This document shows positions 7,357 to 15,676 of a stretch of DNA of 64,000 nt, in pieces. A program made the position numbers and the translations under genes. This stretch comes from JARYLZ01 sp964388275 (GTDB lineage: Bacteria; Bacteroidota; Ignavibacteria; SZUA-365), in NCBI GenBank assembly GCA_964388275.1, contig CAYLZD010000022.1, forward strand, positions 1-64,000, in the 5' to 3' direction. The notes beneath the pieces are model-generated. The model saw only the letters and a list, made by a program, of their open reading frames with translations. It was not told where the DNA came from and did not search any database. Numbering within the stretch: position 1 is the stretch's first letter; every line of letters starts with the position of its first letter.

Positions 7357-10236
7357 ATGGAAAAAAGCCTCCCAGTCGAAGAATCATTTGAAATACGTCA
7401 TATAGGTCCCAACGCGGCCGAGGAACGCGAAATGCTCGCAGCTCTCGGGGCGGCCGATCTGGACGAACTAATAGCACAGACGGTGCCGAAGTCCATTCGA
7501 AATGCCGAACCGCTGGATATTGACGACGGGATGAGCGAGCAGGAGCTTCTCCGGTACGCCTCGAGTCTCGCGCAGAAGAACCGTCTGTTCACACCGTTTA
7601 TCGGTATGGGTTATTACGGAACCGTGACCCCGGGCGTCATTCTCCGGAACATACTGGAGAATCCCGGGTGGTACACGCAGTACACTCCGTACCAGGCCGA
7701 AATCGCGCAGGGCCGGCTGGAGGCCATGCTCAACTTCCAGACAATGGTATGCAGCCTGACAGGGATGGACATAGCGAACGCGTCCCTTCTCGACGAGGGC
7801 ACGGCGGCTGCGGAGGCGATGATAATGCTGCTCGGAATCGCGCACAGGAAATCCGACCGCTCCGGCTCGGTCCGCTTTTTCGTATCGGATACATGTTATC
7901 CGCAGACCGTGGACGTTCTCAAGACGCGCGCCCGGCCGTTCGGGATAGAGATTGTCACCGGCGACCACATGACGGCGGCTCTCGACTCGAACTACTTCGG
8001 CGCCATCATCCAGTATCCCGCCCAGGACGGCGCGGTTAACGACTACAGGACGTTCATCCGCGACACGCATGAAAAAGGGATACTGGTTGTGGTCGCTGCG
8101 GATCTGCTGGCCTTGACGCAGCTCGTGCCTCCCGGGGAGTTCAACGCTGACGTGGTTGTCGGAAGCGCGCAGCGCTTCGGCGTGCCGATGGGATACGGCG
8201 GTCCGCATGCGGCGTTCTTCGCGACGAGACAGGACTACGTGCGGCAGATGCCGGGCAGGATCATCGGCGTTTCGGTGGACGCGCAGGGACGCACGGCGTA
8301 CAGGATGACCTTGCAGACGCGCGAGCAGCACATCAAGCGCGAGAAAGCCACGTCCAACATATGCACCGCGCAGGCCCTCCTGGCCGTCATGGCCGGCATG
8401 TACGCGGTATTCCACGGTCCGGAAGGCCTGAAACGCATTGCCGGGAACGTACACCTGCGGGCTTGCGCTCTCGAGCGTCGGTTGAAGACACTCGGGTGTG
8501 AACAGCTGAACGAAGTGTATTTCGACACGCTGAAACTGCGCGTGTCGGATGCCGCGCGGCTCTGTGCACTCGCGGAGCGGAGGAACATGAATTTCCGGCT
8601 CATCGACGGGACGCATGTCGGCATCTCGCTGGACGAAACGACAACGGATGAACATCTGAACGGTATAGTCTCCGTCTTCGCGGAAGCGGCCGGCATTGAC
8701 GTCCTGCCGGGCGACGGATTGTTCGAAGGGCTCGATGCGGCGTATCCGGCGTCTTTACAGCGCGGCAGCGACATTCTCACGCATCCGGTGTTCAACATGA
8801 ATCATTCCGAGACGGCGATGCTGCGCTACATCAAGCGTCTCGAGAACCGCGATCTCTCCCTGGCGCATTCAATGATCTCGCTGGGCTCCTGTACCATGAA
8901 ACTCAATCCGACCACCGCCATGGCGCCGATCACCTGGCCGGAATTCTCACTGCCCCATCCCTTTGCGCCGGCATGGCAGATGGAGGGCTACGGTCGGCTC
9001 TTCGACGAGTTGGGTTCCATGTTGTGCGCGGTGACAGGTCTCTACGCCTGTTCGCTGCAGCCGAATTCGGGGGCGCAGGGGGAATACAGCGGACTCATGG
9101 TGATACGCGAGTATTTCCACGACCGCGGAGAAACGCGGCGTGACGTCGCCCTCATTCCGGCCTCGGCGCATGGCACAAATCCGGCCAGCGCGGTCATGGC
9201 CGGCTGCAAGGTGGTGATAGTCGCCTGCGACCAGCAAGGCAACATTGACGTCGAGGACCTTCGCGCGAAAGCGGCTCAGCACGCCGATGCGCTGATGGCG
9301 TTGATGGTTACCTATCCGTCCACGCACGGCGTTTTCGAAGAAAGCATAATGGAAATCTGCTCGATCATACATGAGTTCGGCGGCCAGGTGTACATGGACG
9401 GGGCCAACCTGAACGCGCAGGTAGGATTGTCGAATCCCGGGGGAATCGGCGCGGATGTATGCCATATTAACCTGCACAAGACCTTCGCCATACCGCACGG
9501 CGGCGGCGGACCCGGAATGGGACCCATCTGCGCCGCGGCGCATCTGGCGCCGTTTCTGCCGGGGCATCCAGTGGCGAAAACCGGCGGGGACAAGGCGATC
9601 ACCGCCGTAGCTTCCGCGCCTTGGGGCAGCGCCTCCATTTTACCCATCTCCTGGGCCTATATGAAGCTGCTGGGGGGCCGCGGACTGGCCTCGGCTTCGA
9701 GGTATGCCATACTCAACGCCAATTACCTGAAAGCCCGGCTAGAGAAAGAGTACTCGATCTTGTACACGGGCCGGAACGGCAGAGTTGCGCATGAGTTCAT
9801 TCTAGATCTGCGGCCTTTCAAGAGCGCGCATGTGGAAGCCGAGGACGTGGCGAAGCGGTTGATGGACTACAATTTCCACGCTCCCACGGTTTCATTCCCA
9901 GTCGCCGGAACCCTGATGATAGAACCGACGGAGAGCGAATCGAAGGAGGAGCTGGACAGGTTCGTCGACGCCATGCTTTCCATTCGCCGCGAAATACAGG
10001 CGATCATGGACGGCACGGCGGATCCCGAGGACAACGTTTTGCGTAACGCTCCGCACACGGCTCGTGAGATCGCGCGCGGCGACTGGCCGCATCCATACAG
10101 CCGGGAACAGGCGGCGTTTCCGCTGCCCTATGTGCTGCAGAACAAGTTCTGGCCGCATGTCGGACGCGTGAACAATTCGTACGGCGACAGGCACATCATG
10201 TGCTCCTGCCCGCCGATTGAAGCTTACCTGCCGTAA
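7357..10236 (+). CDS. gcvP: Glycine dehydrogenase (decarboxylating), P-protein
   Basis: 959 residues, the full-length single-chain form rather than the split alpha/beta form. It decarboxylates glycine and passes the aminomethyl group to lipoylated GcvH. The PLP lysine is Lys708 in NLHKTFAIPHGGGGPG. The N-terminal half (about 1-450) is the PLP-fold copy that has lost catalysis in this family. gcvT is about 28 kb away and gcvH is not in the window. It is 84 nt after rnc and may share its transcript, although no promoter is obvious. Confidence 0.97.
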   Translation: MEKSLPVEESFEIRHIGPNAAEEREMLAALGAADLDELIAQTVPKSIRNAEPLDIDDGMSEQELLRYASSLAQKNRLFTPFIGMGYYGTVTPGVILRNILENPGWYTQYTPYQAEIAQGRLEAMLNFQTMVCSLTGMDIANASLLDEGTAAAEAMIMLLGIAHRKSDRSGSVRFFVSDTCYPQTVDVLKTRARPFGIEIVTGDHMTAALDSNYFGAIIQYPAQDGAVNDYRTFIRDTHEKGILVVVAADLLALTQLVPPGEFNADVVVGSAQRFGVPMGYGGPHAAFFATRQDYVRQMPGRIIGVSVDAQGRTAYRMTLQTREQHIKREKATSNICTAQALLAVMAGMYAVFHGPEGLKRIAGNVHLRACALERRLKTLGCEQLNEVYFDTLKLRVSDAARLCALAERRNMNFRLIDGTHVGISLDETTTDEHLNGIVSVFAEAAGIDVLPGDGLFEGLDAAYPASLQRGSDILTHPVFNMNHSETAMLRYIKRLENRDLSLAHSMISLGSCTMKLNPTTAMAPITWPEFSLPHPFAPAWQMEGYGRLFDELGSMLCAVTGLYACSLQPNSGAQGEYSGLMVIREYFHDRGETRRDVALIPASAHGTNPASAVMAGCKVVIVACDQQGNIDVEDLRAKAAQHADALMALMVTYPSTHGVFEESIMEICSIIHEFGGQVYMDGANLNAQVGLSNPGGIGADVCHINLHKTFAIPHGGGGPGMGPICAAAHLAPFLPGHPVAKTGGDKAITAVASAPWGSASILPISWAYMKLLGGRGLASASRYAILNANYLKARLEKEYSILYTGRNGRVAHEFILDLRPFKSAHVEAEDVAKRLMDYNFHAPTVSFPVAGTLMIEPTESESKEELDRFVDAMLSIRREIQAIMDGTADPEDNVLRNAPHTAREIARGDWPHPYSREQAAFPLPYVLQNKFWPHVGRVNNSYGDRHIMCSCPPIEAYLP

Positions 10237-10550
10237 CTCGGGCGGATCGACGAGACTCCGCGGTGTTCCTATTCCATGCCCTCCGCGCGGCCTCGCGCGG
10301 AGGATGCGCGTGTGTTCCATAACTTCACAACCCGCGCGCGACCTTCCTCGAACCCCCGGCCTCCACGGTGTTGCATCGATTTTTCGCAAGGCCGTTGCCT
10401 CGCGTGAGCGCCCCGCATCCCGCGCCTAACCGCTCGCGAGCTCCGGTTCACGACGCATGGTATCAGCCGCAAAAGGCGAAAAGGTCACTATGTATTTGTG
10501 CCTTTTATGCTCCTTGAGGCGATCCATTCACCCACGCCACAAGGCGAGGC
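10237..10550. other. Intergenic region between convergent genes
   Basis: About 310 nt between gcvP and the TPR gene, which face each other. It holds the strong GC hairpin listed separately and a loose inverted repeat AAAAGGC/GCCTTTT around 10471-10507. The AT-poor first half has no convincing ORF. Confidence 0.5.
10280..10303. terminator. Terminator-like GC hairpin after gcvP
   Basis: A perfect 10-bp inverted repeat, CCTCCGCGCG (10280-10289) and CGCGCGGAGG (10294-10303), with a 4-nt loop. It lacks a U-tract, so intrinsic termination is uncertain. Its place between convergent genes fits an end-of-transcript role on either strand. Confidence 0.45.
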
Positions 10551-11708
10551 TCAGTCCAGCGTTCCGAACTGATAATCCTGAATCGACCGGACGCGCTTCT
10601 TGTAAGCGTCGCCATCCTGGTCCTTGCCCTGCTTCTTGCACATTGCGGCCAGCTGGTTGAGAGTATTGACCAGCGACAGGTGATTCGGACCCAGCATTTC
10701 CTCCCGTGCCCTCAGTATTCGGAGAAGAGTCTCCTCGGCCTTTTGCCAGTTTTCCATGGCCGCGTAGTGCGCCGCGAGACTGCCGAGTATGTCGGGGTAA
10801 AGCGTCGTGTTCGGGCTGCGAAGTTCGGATGCGATGCGGACCGCGCTCAACAGCGTCTCCTCGGCTTCGGCGGTCTTTCCCAATTCCTTTTGCGCGACTC
10901 CCAAAGTGGACATTGTGACGACGTATGTGAAATGATCCTTCCCGAGCTCCTTTTCAACCGCCTTGAGGAGCGAGTCCGCCATGGCGAGAGCCGCGCCATG
11001 CGAACCCTTCCGCAGAAGCGCCCGGATCTCTTGGTTTTTCACGCTCCACGCTTTCAGATGCGCGGGGCGCTTTTCCAACGATTTCCTGTCGGTATTGAGC
11101 AGGTTGAGCAGCTTTGTGCATTCGTCTCCGGGCTTCTTTTGGCAAAGTTCTTCAGCGTCTGTCACGGCGCCTTCCAGATCGTCGGGAGAGTCCGCCCAAT
11201 GAAAGGCGTTATTATATGCATCATCCATTTTCTTCGTTTCACCCTGCGCGAAATGGTAAAGTCCCAGGTTGGCCCATGCGTAAGCTAACGTTTTGTCCAA
11301 TTCCAGACAGCGCAATGTGGACGAGACCGCCTTCTCGAGGTCGCCCGCGAGATATGCGTTCCATCCCATGTTGCCCCATGCGGTCGCATACTTCGGGCGC
11401 AACTTCAACGCTTCCTCAAGATATGCTATACCCCTCTTCGGGTCGATTTTGTCAAGCAGATAGCCCAGCTTGAAGAGAATGTCGAATCGCCGGTCGGCAT
11501 CGTCCTTCGGCAGCGCGTCGAGGGCCGGCAGCAGCACATCGCGGGCCTCGGCCAACTTCCCCTGACTGATCAATGTGTCGGATTTCCGCAGGGCTTCCTG
11601 CGCATCCTGAGAGAAAGCGGTTCTCGATGAAGCGATGGAGAATAGAAAAACGGCGGCGGCAAGGATCAAGTAGGATCTGTGAGATCCACATACAACGTGC
11701 TGATTCAT
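10551..11708 (-). CDS. Secreted TPR-repeat protein
   Basis: 385 residues from the chosen ATG. That start gives a signal peptide with a hydrophobic stretch (YLILAAAVFLFSIASS, about 13-28); the next upstream ATG at 11825 adds 39 residues that do not look like protein. The body is a string of tetratricopeptide-type helical hairpins (for example YATAWGNMGWNAYLAGDLEK and LAYAWANLGLYHFAQGETKK). A C-terminal set, ending with ALRIRELRSPNTTLYPDILG-like units, resembles kinesin-light-chain TPRs (TPR_12). Such proteins are protein-interaction scaffolds; its partner is unknown. It is likely periplasmic and monocistronic, with its own promoter at 11828-11858. Confidence 0.8.
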   Translation of the reverse strand: MNQHVVCGSHRSYLILAAAVFLFSIASSRTAFSQDAQEALRKSDTLISQGKLAEARDVLLPALDALPKDDADRRFDILFKLGYLLDKIDPKRGIAYLEEALKLRPKYATAWGNMGWNAYLAGDLEKAVSSTLRCLELDKTLAYAWANLGLYHFAQGETKKMDDAYNNAFHWADSPDDLEGAVTDAEELCQKKPGDECTKLLNLLNTDRKSLEKRPAHLKAWSVKNQEIRALLRKGSHGAALAMADSLLKAVEKELGKDHFTYVVTMSTLGVAQKELGKTAEAEETLLSAVRIASELRSPNTTLYPDILGSLAAHYAAMENWQKAEETLLRILRAREEMLGPNHLSLVNTLNQLAAMCKKQGKDQDGDAYKKRVRSIQDYQFGTLD

Positions 11709-11827
11709 TGTTCGACTCCAGCAGGGAAATTGGAGATTCAGTGAATTTGTTTCGGACCTGCGCGGGATTCCGAATTCCGAAACGCCGCATACTGGAATCG
11801 GAACCCGATCTCGAATAATATACAATC

Positions 11828-11858
11828 GGAAATTAGCGCCTTTTCAGCTTTGTGTCAA
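11828..11858 (-). promoter_or_regulatory. Putative promoter of the TPR gene
   Basis: On the minus strand TTG (11858-11856) is followed after exactly 20 nt by TAATTTCC (11835-11828). This fits TAnnTT but not the terminal TG. Predicted transcription starts near 11821, leaving a leader of about 110 nt. Confidence 0.45.
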
Positions 11859-11937
11859 TATTCCCGACCGCTTCGTCCGTGAATTCTCTTTCTGTTGCAA
11901 CAGAATGAAATTCCTGCACGACTTCGAGGATTTAAGC

Positions 11938-11968
11938 TTGGCGGCGCGAATGTTCGGGGCTAATTTGC
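11938..11968 (+). promoter_or_regulatory. Putative promoter of the 11996 gene
   Basis: TTG (11938-11940), exactly 20 nt, then TAATTTGC (11961-11968). The expected start is near 11974, about 20 nt before the chosen ATG. This argues against the in-frame GTG at 11972 as the start codon. Confidence 0.55.
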
Positions 11969-11995
11969 CGGGTGAAACGAGTCGGGACACTGGAC

Positions 11996-12592
11996 ATGAT
12001 ACTTCGAATAACATTGCTTTCGGCTTCCTGCCTTCTTATCGCGGCATTGTGTTTGCTTCTGTGGCCGGAGCCGTCCATCACACACGCGCCGGGTATACTC
12101 TGCCCTGATGAGCCGGTACAAGAGAATCTCGAGGAAGCCGAGTCCTTCCGTCACGAGGATTTCACGATCACGCCGCTGGCGGCATATGAGATACGCGCAC
12201 TGGTGTTGAGCAGGAAAGAGTATTCCGACAAGGCGGCCGAAATCTCGCCGCTCGATCTTGCGCTCGGCTGGGGCGCCATGTCCAACCAGGCTGTGATCGA
12301 CAACCTCGACATTTCACAGACGAATCGCTTTTATCTCTGGAAAACAAAACGTCTTCCGATATCCGTGTCGGAAATCTCAGTATCCAGCGCGAATGTTCAT
12401 GTCATACCGGCCGATGAAGATATCGAGAATCTGCTGGACGGGATTGTACGCGGCAGCGTAGTAACAATGAGCGGCTGTCTAGTGCAGGTCGCACGCAGCG
12501 ACGGTTTCCGCTGGCGAAGCTCACTGCGTCGTGATGATACAGGAAACGGGGCTTGTGAGATCCTGTATGTCGAGAATCTGTCGGTGGAATGA
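11996..12592 (+). CDS. Unknown protein with one N-terminal membrane anchor
   Basis: 198 residues. I do not recognise the family. The N-terminus (ILRITLLSASCLLIAALCLLLW) is a single hydrophobic helix, either a signal anchor or an uncleaved signal. The rest is soluble and mixed alpha/beta. The segment LDLALGWGAMSNQAVIDNLDISQTNRFYLW resembles bacterial membrane-anchored proteins of restricted distribution that show a similar GWG..S pattern, but I would not name a function. Start ATG 11996 is preferred to GTG 11972 because of the promoter position. A CoA-binding protein gene follows after 82 nt. Confidence 0.6.
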   Translation: MILRITLLSASCLLIAALCLLLWPEPSITHAPGILCPDEPVQENLEEAESFRHEDFTITPLAAYEIRALVLSRKEYSDKAAEISPLDLALGWGAMSNQAVIDNLDISQTNRFYLWKTKRLPISVSEISVSSANVHVIPADEDIENLLDGIVRGSVVTMSGCLVQVARSDGFRWRSSLRRDDTGNGACEILYVENLSVE

Positions 12593-12674
12593 TGCCGCCG
12601 GCGGGTTTGCGCATACTGCCCTTATGGCCGGCCGGACGACGGAACACCCGGCAGGAACAGGCACAATCTTATCG

Positions 12675-13094
12675 ATGATGAACACGAGCGGACGCAAAAC
12701 AATCAACCACGATATAAGCGGACTGCTTGGGCGGGCCAGGACTGTCGCGGTGATCGGAATTTCGGACAATCCTTCGCGCGCGAGTTATCGCATAGGATCG
12801 GATCTTCTCCGCCGCGGTTACACGGTGTACCCGGTGAATCCGAAACTCGAGACGTGGCGGGGAATTCCGGCATATCCCGATTTGGCTTCGGCGCCCTCCG
12901 GAGTGGACATAGTCAACGTCTTCAGGCGATCGGAACACGTGGCCGGAATAGTGGACGAAGCGATTGCGGCAGGCGCCCGGGCGCTATGGCTGCAGCTCGG
13001 GGTTGTCGATGAAAAGGCGGCACTGAAAGCGCTCGACGCCGGACTCGACGTCGTGATGGATCGCTGCATATCCGTCGAGCTGTCCGCGCTTTAA
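12675..13094 (+). CDS. CoA-binding domain protein (YccU-like)
   Basis: 139 residues, a single Rossmann-type CoA_binding domain. The core shows TVAVIGISDNPSRASYRIG near the N-terminus, YPVNPKLETWRGIPAYPDL in the middle and ALWLQLGV with the C-terminal VVMDRCISVE. The VMDRC motif with its conserved Cys is typical of this family. The fold matches the CoA-ligase N-terminal domain of succinyl-CoA synthetase alpha, but the stand-alone protein has no established reaction. The start is one of two adjacent ATGs (12675/12678). The longer upstream open frame overlaps the preceding gene and looks non-coding. Confidence 0.85.
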   Translation: MMNTSGRKTINHDISGLLGRARTVAVIGISDNPSRASYRIGSDLLRRGYTVYPVNPKLETWRGIPAYPDLASAPSGVDIVNVFRRSEHVAGIVDEAIAAGARALWLQLGVVDEKAALKALDAGLDVVMDRCISVELSAL

Positions 13095-13100
13095 TGAAAC

Positions 13101-13122
13101 GCCCGCGCTGCAAGGCGCGGGC
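13101..13122. terminator. GC hairpin between convergent genes
   Basis: An 8-bp perfect inverted repeat GCCCGCGC (13101-13108) and GCGCGGGC (13115-13122) with a 6-nt loop. It sits 7 nt after the CoA-binding gene and 43 nt from the facing CPXCG gene. There is no U-tract. Confidence 0.4.
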
Positions 13123-13164
13123 TCAAGTCCATCGGGCGGGAAGCGCTCGATCGCGCATCCGCGA

Positions 13165-13350
13165 TCAGCCCTCAGCTTCCACGGCGACTTCGACGAGGAG
13201 GGTGTCGTCATCGTATCTGACGTGGAGCGTGTTGGGACGGCAACACACTTCGCAGTCCTCGACGAAAACCTGATCCTTCCCGGCCGTGAGATCCACATCG
13301 ATCTCATTGGGCTGGAAACACCATGCGCACCAGAAGATTTTGCGTTTCAT
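13165..13350 (-). CDS. CPXCG-type cysteine-rich small protein
   Basis: 61 residues with two Cys clusters, CAWC (about 8-11) and EDCEVCCRPN (about 31-40). The second is nearly invariant in the CPXCG cysteine-rich protein family (Cys_rich_CPXG). The family is a probable small zinc ribbon of unknown function. Here the first CPxCG motif is replaced by C-A-W-C-F, so the metal-binding Cys spacing is kept but Pro and Gly are lost. It lies 75 nt after the amidase gene on the same strand and could be the last gene of that transcript. Confidence 0.75.
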   Translation of the reverse strand: MKRKIFWCAWCFQPNEIDVDLTAGKDQVFVEDCEVCCRPNTLHVRYDDDTLLVEVAVEAEG

Positions 13351-13425
13351 TACGACCTCCGGTATCCTTGTTCTTCCGCAACGTATGCATGCGCGGCACG
13401 AAAGTCAAGGAGTGAATCCGTCCGC

Positions 13426-15147
13426 TCACTTGAGGCTTTTCTCGTACTCCTCAGCGAATTTGTCGACGGTCTGGAAGATCAGATTCGCTACATGGGTCTG
13501 ACCGGCCTGGGAAGCCAGGAACGCTTCCTCCTTCGGATTGGACAGGAAGCCCGATTCGATCAACACGCCCGGCATGGACGCTCCCACGAGCACATAGAAA
13601 CCGGCCTGCTTAACGCCCAGACTCCGGATTTTGCCGTTTTTCTTGACTGTTTCATGGAAAATGTCGGCGACGCGTTCGCTGTACTTCATGAACGCGCTCT
13701 GTGCCATGGTCACGATGATGAAATTCTCGTCGGTCAGTTTCTTATATCGTTTTTCATAGTCCTGTTCGAGACGGACGACGGAGTTTTCGAATTCGGCCAC
13801 CCTTATGGCTTCTTCAGTGCGGCCGGGTCTGAGGAGGTAGATCTCCGTGCCGGTGGCCGTGGACGGTTTTTTTTCCGTTGAATTGCAGTGAATGGAGAGA
13901 AACAGTTTGCCCTTGGCCTCGTTGGCTATTTTTCCTCTTCTGTCCAGTTCTACGAACCTGTCGTCGCGCCTCGTGTAGACGACCTTTATTCCTTTGAGTC
14001 TTTTTTGGATCATCTCGCCCAGCTTCAAGGCGATGCCGAGTGTGACGTTTTTCTCCTTCAGGCCGGAGGTGCCTATGGCGCCGGGATCCCTGCCACCGTG
14101 GCCGGGATCGATGACTATGCAGTCGAGCGCCCATTTGCGCTTTCTCGCGGAGGACTTATCCTGCTCCTCGTCCGAAAGGATCTCCTGGATTTCGGCTTCC
14201 TTGTAAAGCGTAACGAGAAGGTCGTTGCCTTCCGCGTCGCGAAGTATGCTTCTGGTGCGGATTCCGTTTCCAAGGGCGATTTCGAGCCGCGCATCGGGTC
14301 CTACCTGCACACCGTTGATCGATTTGACGTCATCGCCGGCTATGGGTGTTTGCCGGAACTCGCTCTCGTCTATCCGCGCACCGCTGAAAGAGAGTATCAG
14401 CATTTCGTCGCCTGCTTCCTCCCGGGCGGGATCGGGAAGCTGTTTCCTCGAATGTATGCGGATGACGGTGCCGTTGCGCCGAACGTCCACCGTCGCATGC
14501 GTGATGTCGGCCTTGGAAGCAGTCTCGGCGGCAGGCGGTTTTTTCTCCGCGGCGACCGATTGCGCGGAGGGCGAGGTAGCGGCGGGTTTTTCCGGAGAGC
14601 GGATTTCCGTTGCCGGACGCGCGTTTCGCGCTTCGCCGGAGATGTCGAGCGTGGGTGGAGTTTCGCTGAAAGCGACGCCTTTGTCCCATGCGGCCGCGAG
14701 TATGGGCGAGATGGCGGCGGCGGGCGCGTAAAGGGCCGTGTCGCGGCGCAGCACCTCAAGCGGGAGCTGGGCGACTTTCTCGATGGCGTTCGTGGCGTGA
14801 TCTATGACGGGAATGAAGGGATTGTCGGCCGTAAGCTTGATGCGGCGGTTGCCGGTCACGATTTCCATTTTTCCCCTCTTTTTATCCGAATACAGCCGCA
14901 ACGAGCATCCCGACGCAAAGGCGTCCATGGAAACATAGACCACGCCGTTGCGGTCGAAGGCCGGGGCATTGAATTCGCCGCCGGGGAAACGGACGAGCAC
15001 CGACGAGTGGGATTGTGACGCGGAAATGGACGAGTGAAGTAAAATCAGCAGCGGGATCGCGATAGAAATGTGCGGAATCCGGCGGGGCGTTGCCGTCACG
15101 GTCGTGGCGCTTTTCAACTCGAATGTTTTCATAATGTCTGATTGCAT
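13426..15147 (-). CDS. N-acetylmuramoyl-L-alanine amidase (AmiC/CwlD-type, Amidase_3)
   Basis: 573 residues; a second ATG at 15132 is an alternative start. It hydrolyses the bond between MurNAc and the stem peptide during cell separation. There is an N-terminal hydrophobic export signal (about 26-43), an AMIN-like beta region (about 215-320) and a Pro/Ala-rich linker (about 175-212). The Amidase_3 domain is C-terminal (about 342-570). Zinc ligands His350 (DPGHGG), Glu365 and His420 (SIHCNS) and the catalytic Glu531 (GVLIESGFLSN) are all present. It is the gene after yajQ (29-nt gap). Confidence 0.93.
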   Translation of the reverse strand: MQSDIMKTFELKSATTVTATPRRIPHISIAIPLLILLHSSISASQSHSSVLVRFPGGEFNAPAFDRNGVVYVSMDAFASGCSLRLYSDKKRGKMEIVTGNRRIKLTADNPFIPVIDHATNAIEKVAQLPLEVLRRDTALYAPAAAISPILAAAWDKGVAFSETPPTLDISGEARNARPATEIRSPEKPAATSPSAQSVAAEKKPPAAETASKADITHATVDVRRNGTVIRIHSRKQLPDPAREEAGDEMLILSFSGARIDESEFRQTPIAGDDVKSINGVQVGPDARLEIALGNGIRTRSILRDAEGNDLLVTLYKEAEIQEILSDEEQDKSSARKRKWALDCIVIDPGHGGRDPGAIGTSGLKEKNVTLGIALKLGEMIQKRLKGIKVVYTRRDDRFVELDRRGKIANEAKGKLFLSIHCNSTEKKPSTATGTEIYLLRPGRTEEAIRVAEFENSVVRLEQDYEKRYKKLTDENFIIVTMAQSAFMKYSERVADIFHETVKKNGKIRSLGVKQAGFYVLVGASMPGVLIESGFLSNPKEEAFLASQAGQTHVANLIFQTVDKFAEEYEKSLK

Positions 15148-15176
15148 GTTTCCGGCGCCGTCGGACGGCCGAAGGT

Positions 15177-15674
15177 TCAGCGGTAATTGACGAACTGTGC
15201 GTCGAACGGCAGATCCGCTTCGCGTACCTTCTGTATGATCGTCTGCAAGTCGTCTATCTTCTGCGCCGTCACTCTGACCTGGTCCTCCTGTATCGCCGCC
15301 TGAGCCTTGAGTTTCATGTCCTTTATCATTTTTACGAGCTGCCGTGCCTGCTCCTTGTCGATGCCGGCTTGGAATGATACCGTCTGCCTGAGCATTCCGC
15401 CGCTCGCGTCCTCGATATTGCCGTATTGAACCGCCTTGAGCGGTATGCCTCTTCTGATGAGCTTGTCCTGCAGTATGTCAATGATGGCCTTTCTCTTGAA
15501 GTCGTCGTCGGCCAGCACGACAATCCGGCGTTCTTTCTGTTGCAAGGTGATTGAGCTTTTGGATCCCTTGAAATCGTATCGCGTCCTGATTTCCTTCATC
15601 GTCTGATTGTAGGCGTTGTCGACTTCCTGCATGTCGACTCTTGAGACGATGTCGAAAGAGTGTTGTGTCGCCAT
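15177..15674 (-). CDS. yajQ: YajQ family nucleotide-binding protein
   Basis: 165 residues, full length. The N-terminus MATQHSFDIVSRVDMQEVDN and the RYDFKGSKSSI segment are diagnostic for YajQ. The family has two RNP-like ferredoxin folds. Members bind nucleotides and RNA, and the Xanthomonas homologue binds cyclic di-GMP and regulates transcription. The role here is not known. The gap to the phosphatase gene upstream is only 2 nt, so the two are translationally linked. Confidence 0.95.
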   Translation of the reverse strand: MATQHSFDIVSRVDMQEVDNAYNQTMKEIRTRYDFKGSKSSITLQQKERRIVVLADDDFKRKAIIDILQDKLIRRGIPLKAVQYGNIEDASGGMLRQTVSFQAGIDKEQARQLVKMIKDMKLKAQAAIQEDQVRVTAQKIDDLQTIIQKVREADLPFDAQFVNYR

Positions 15675-15676
15675 TT

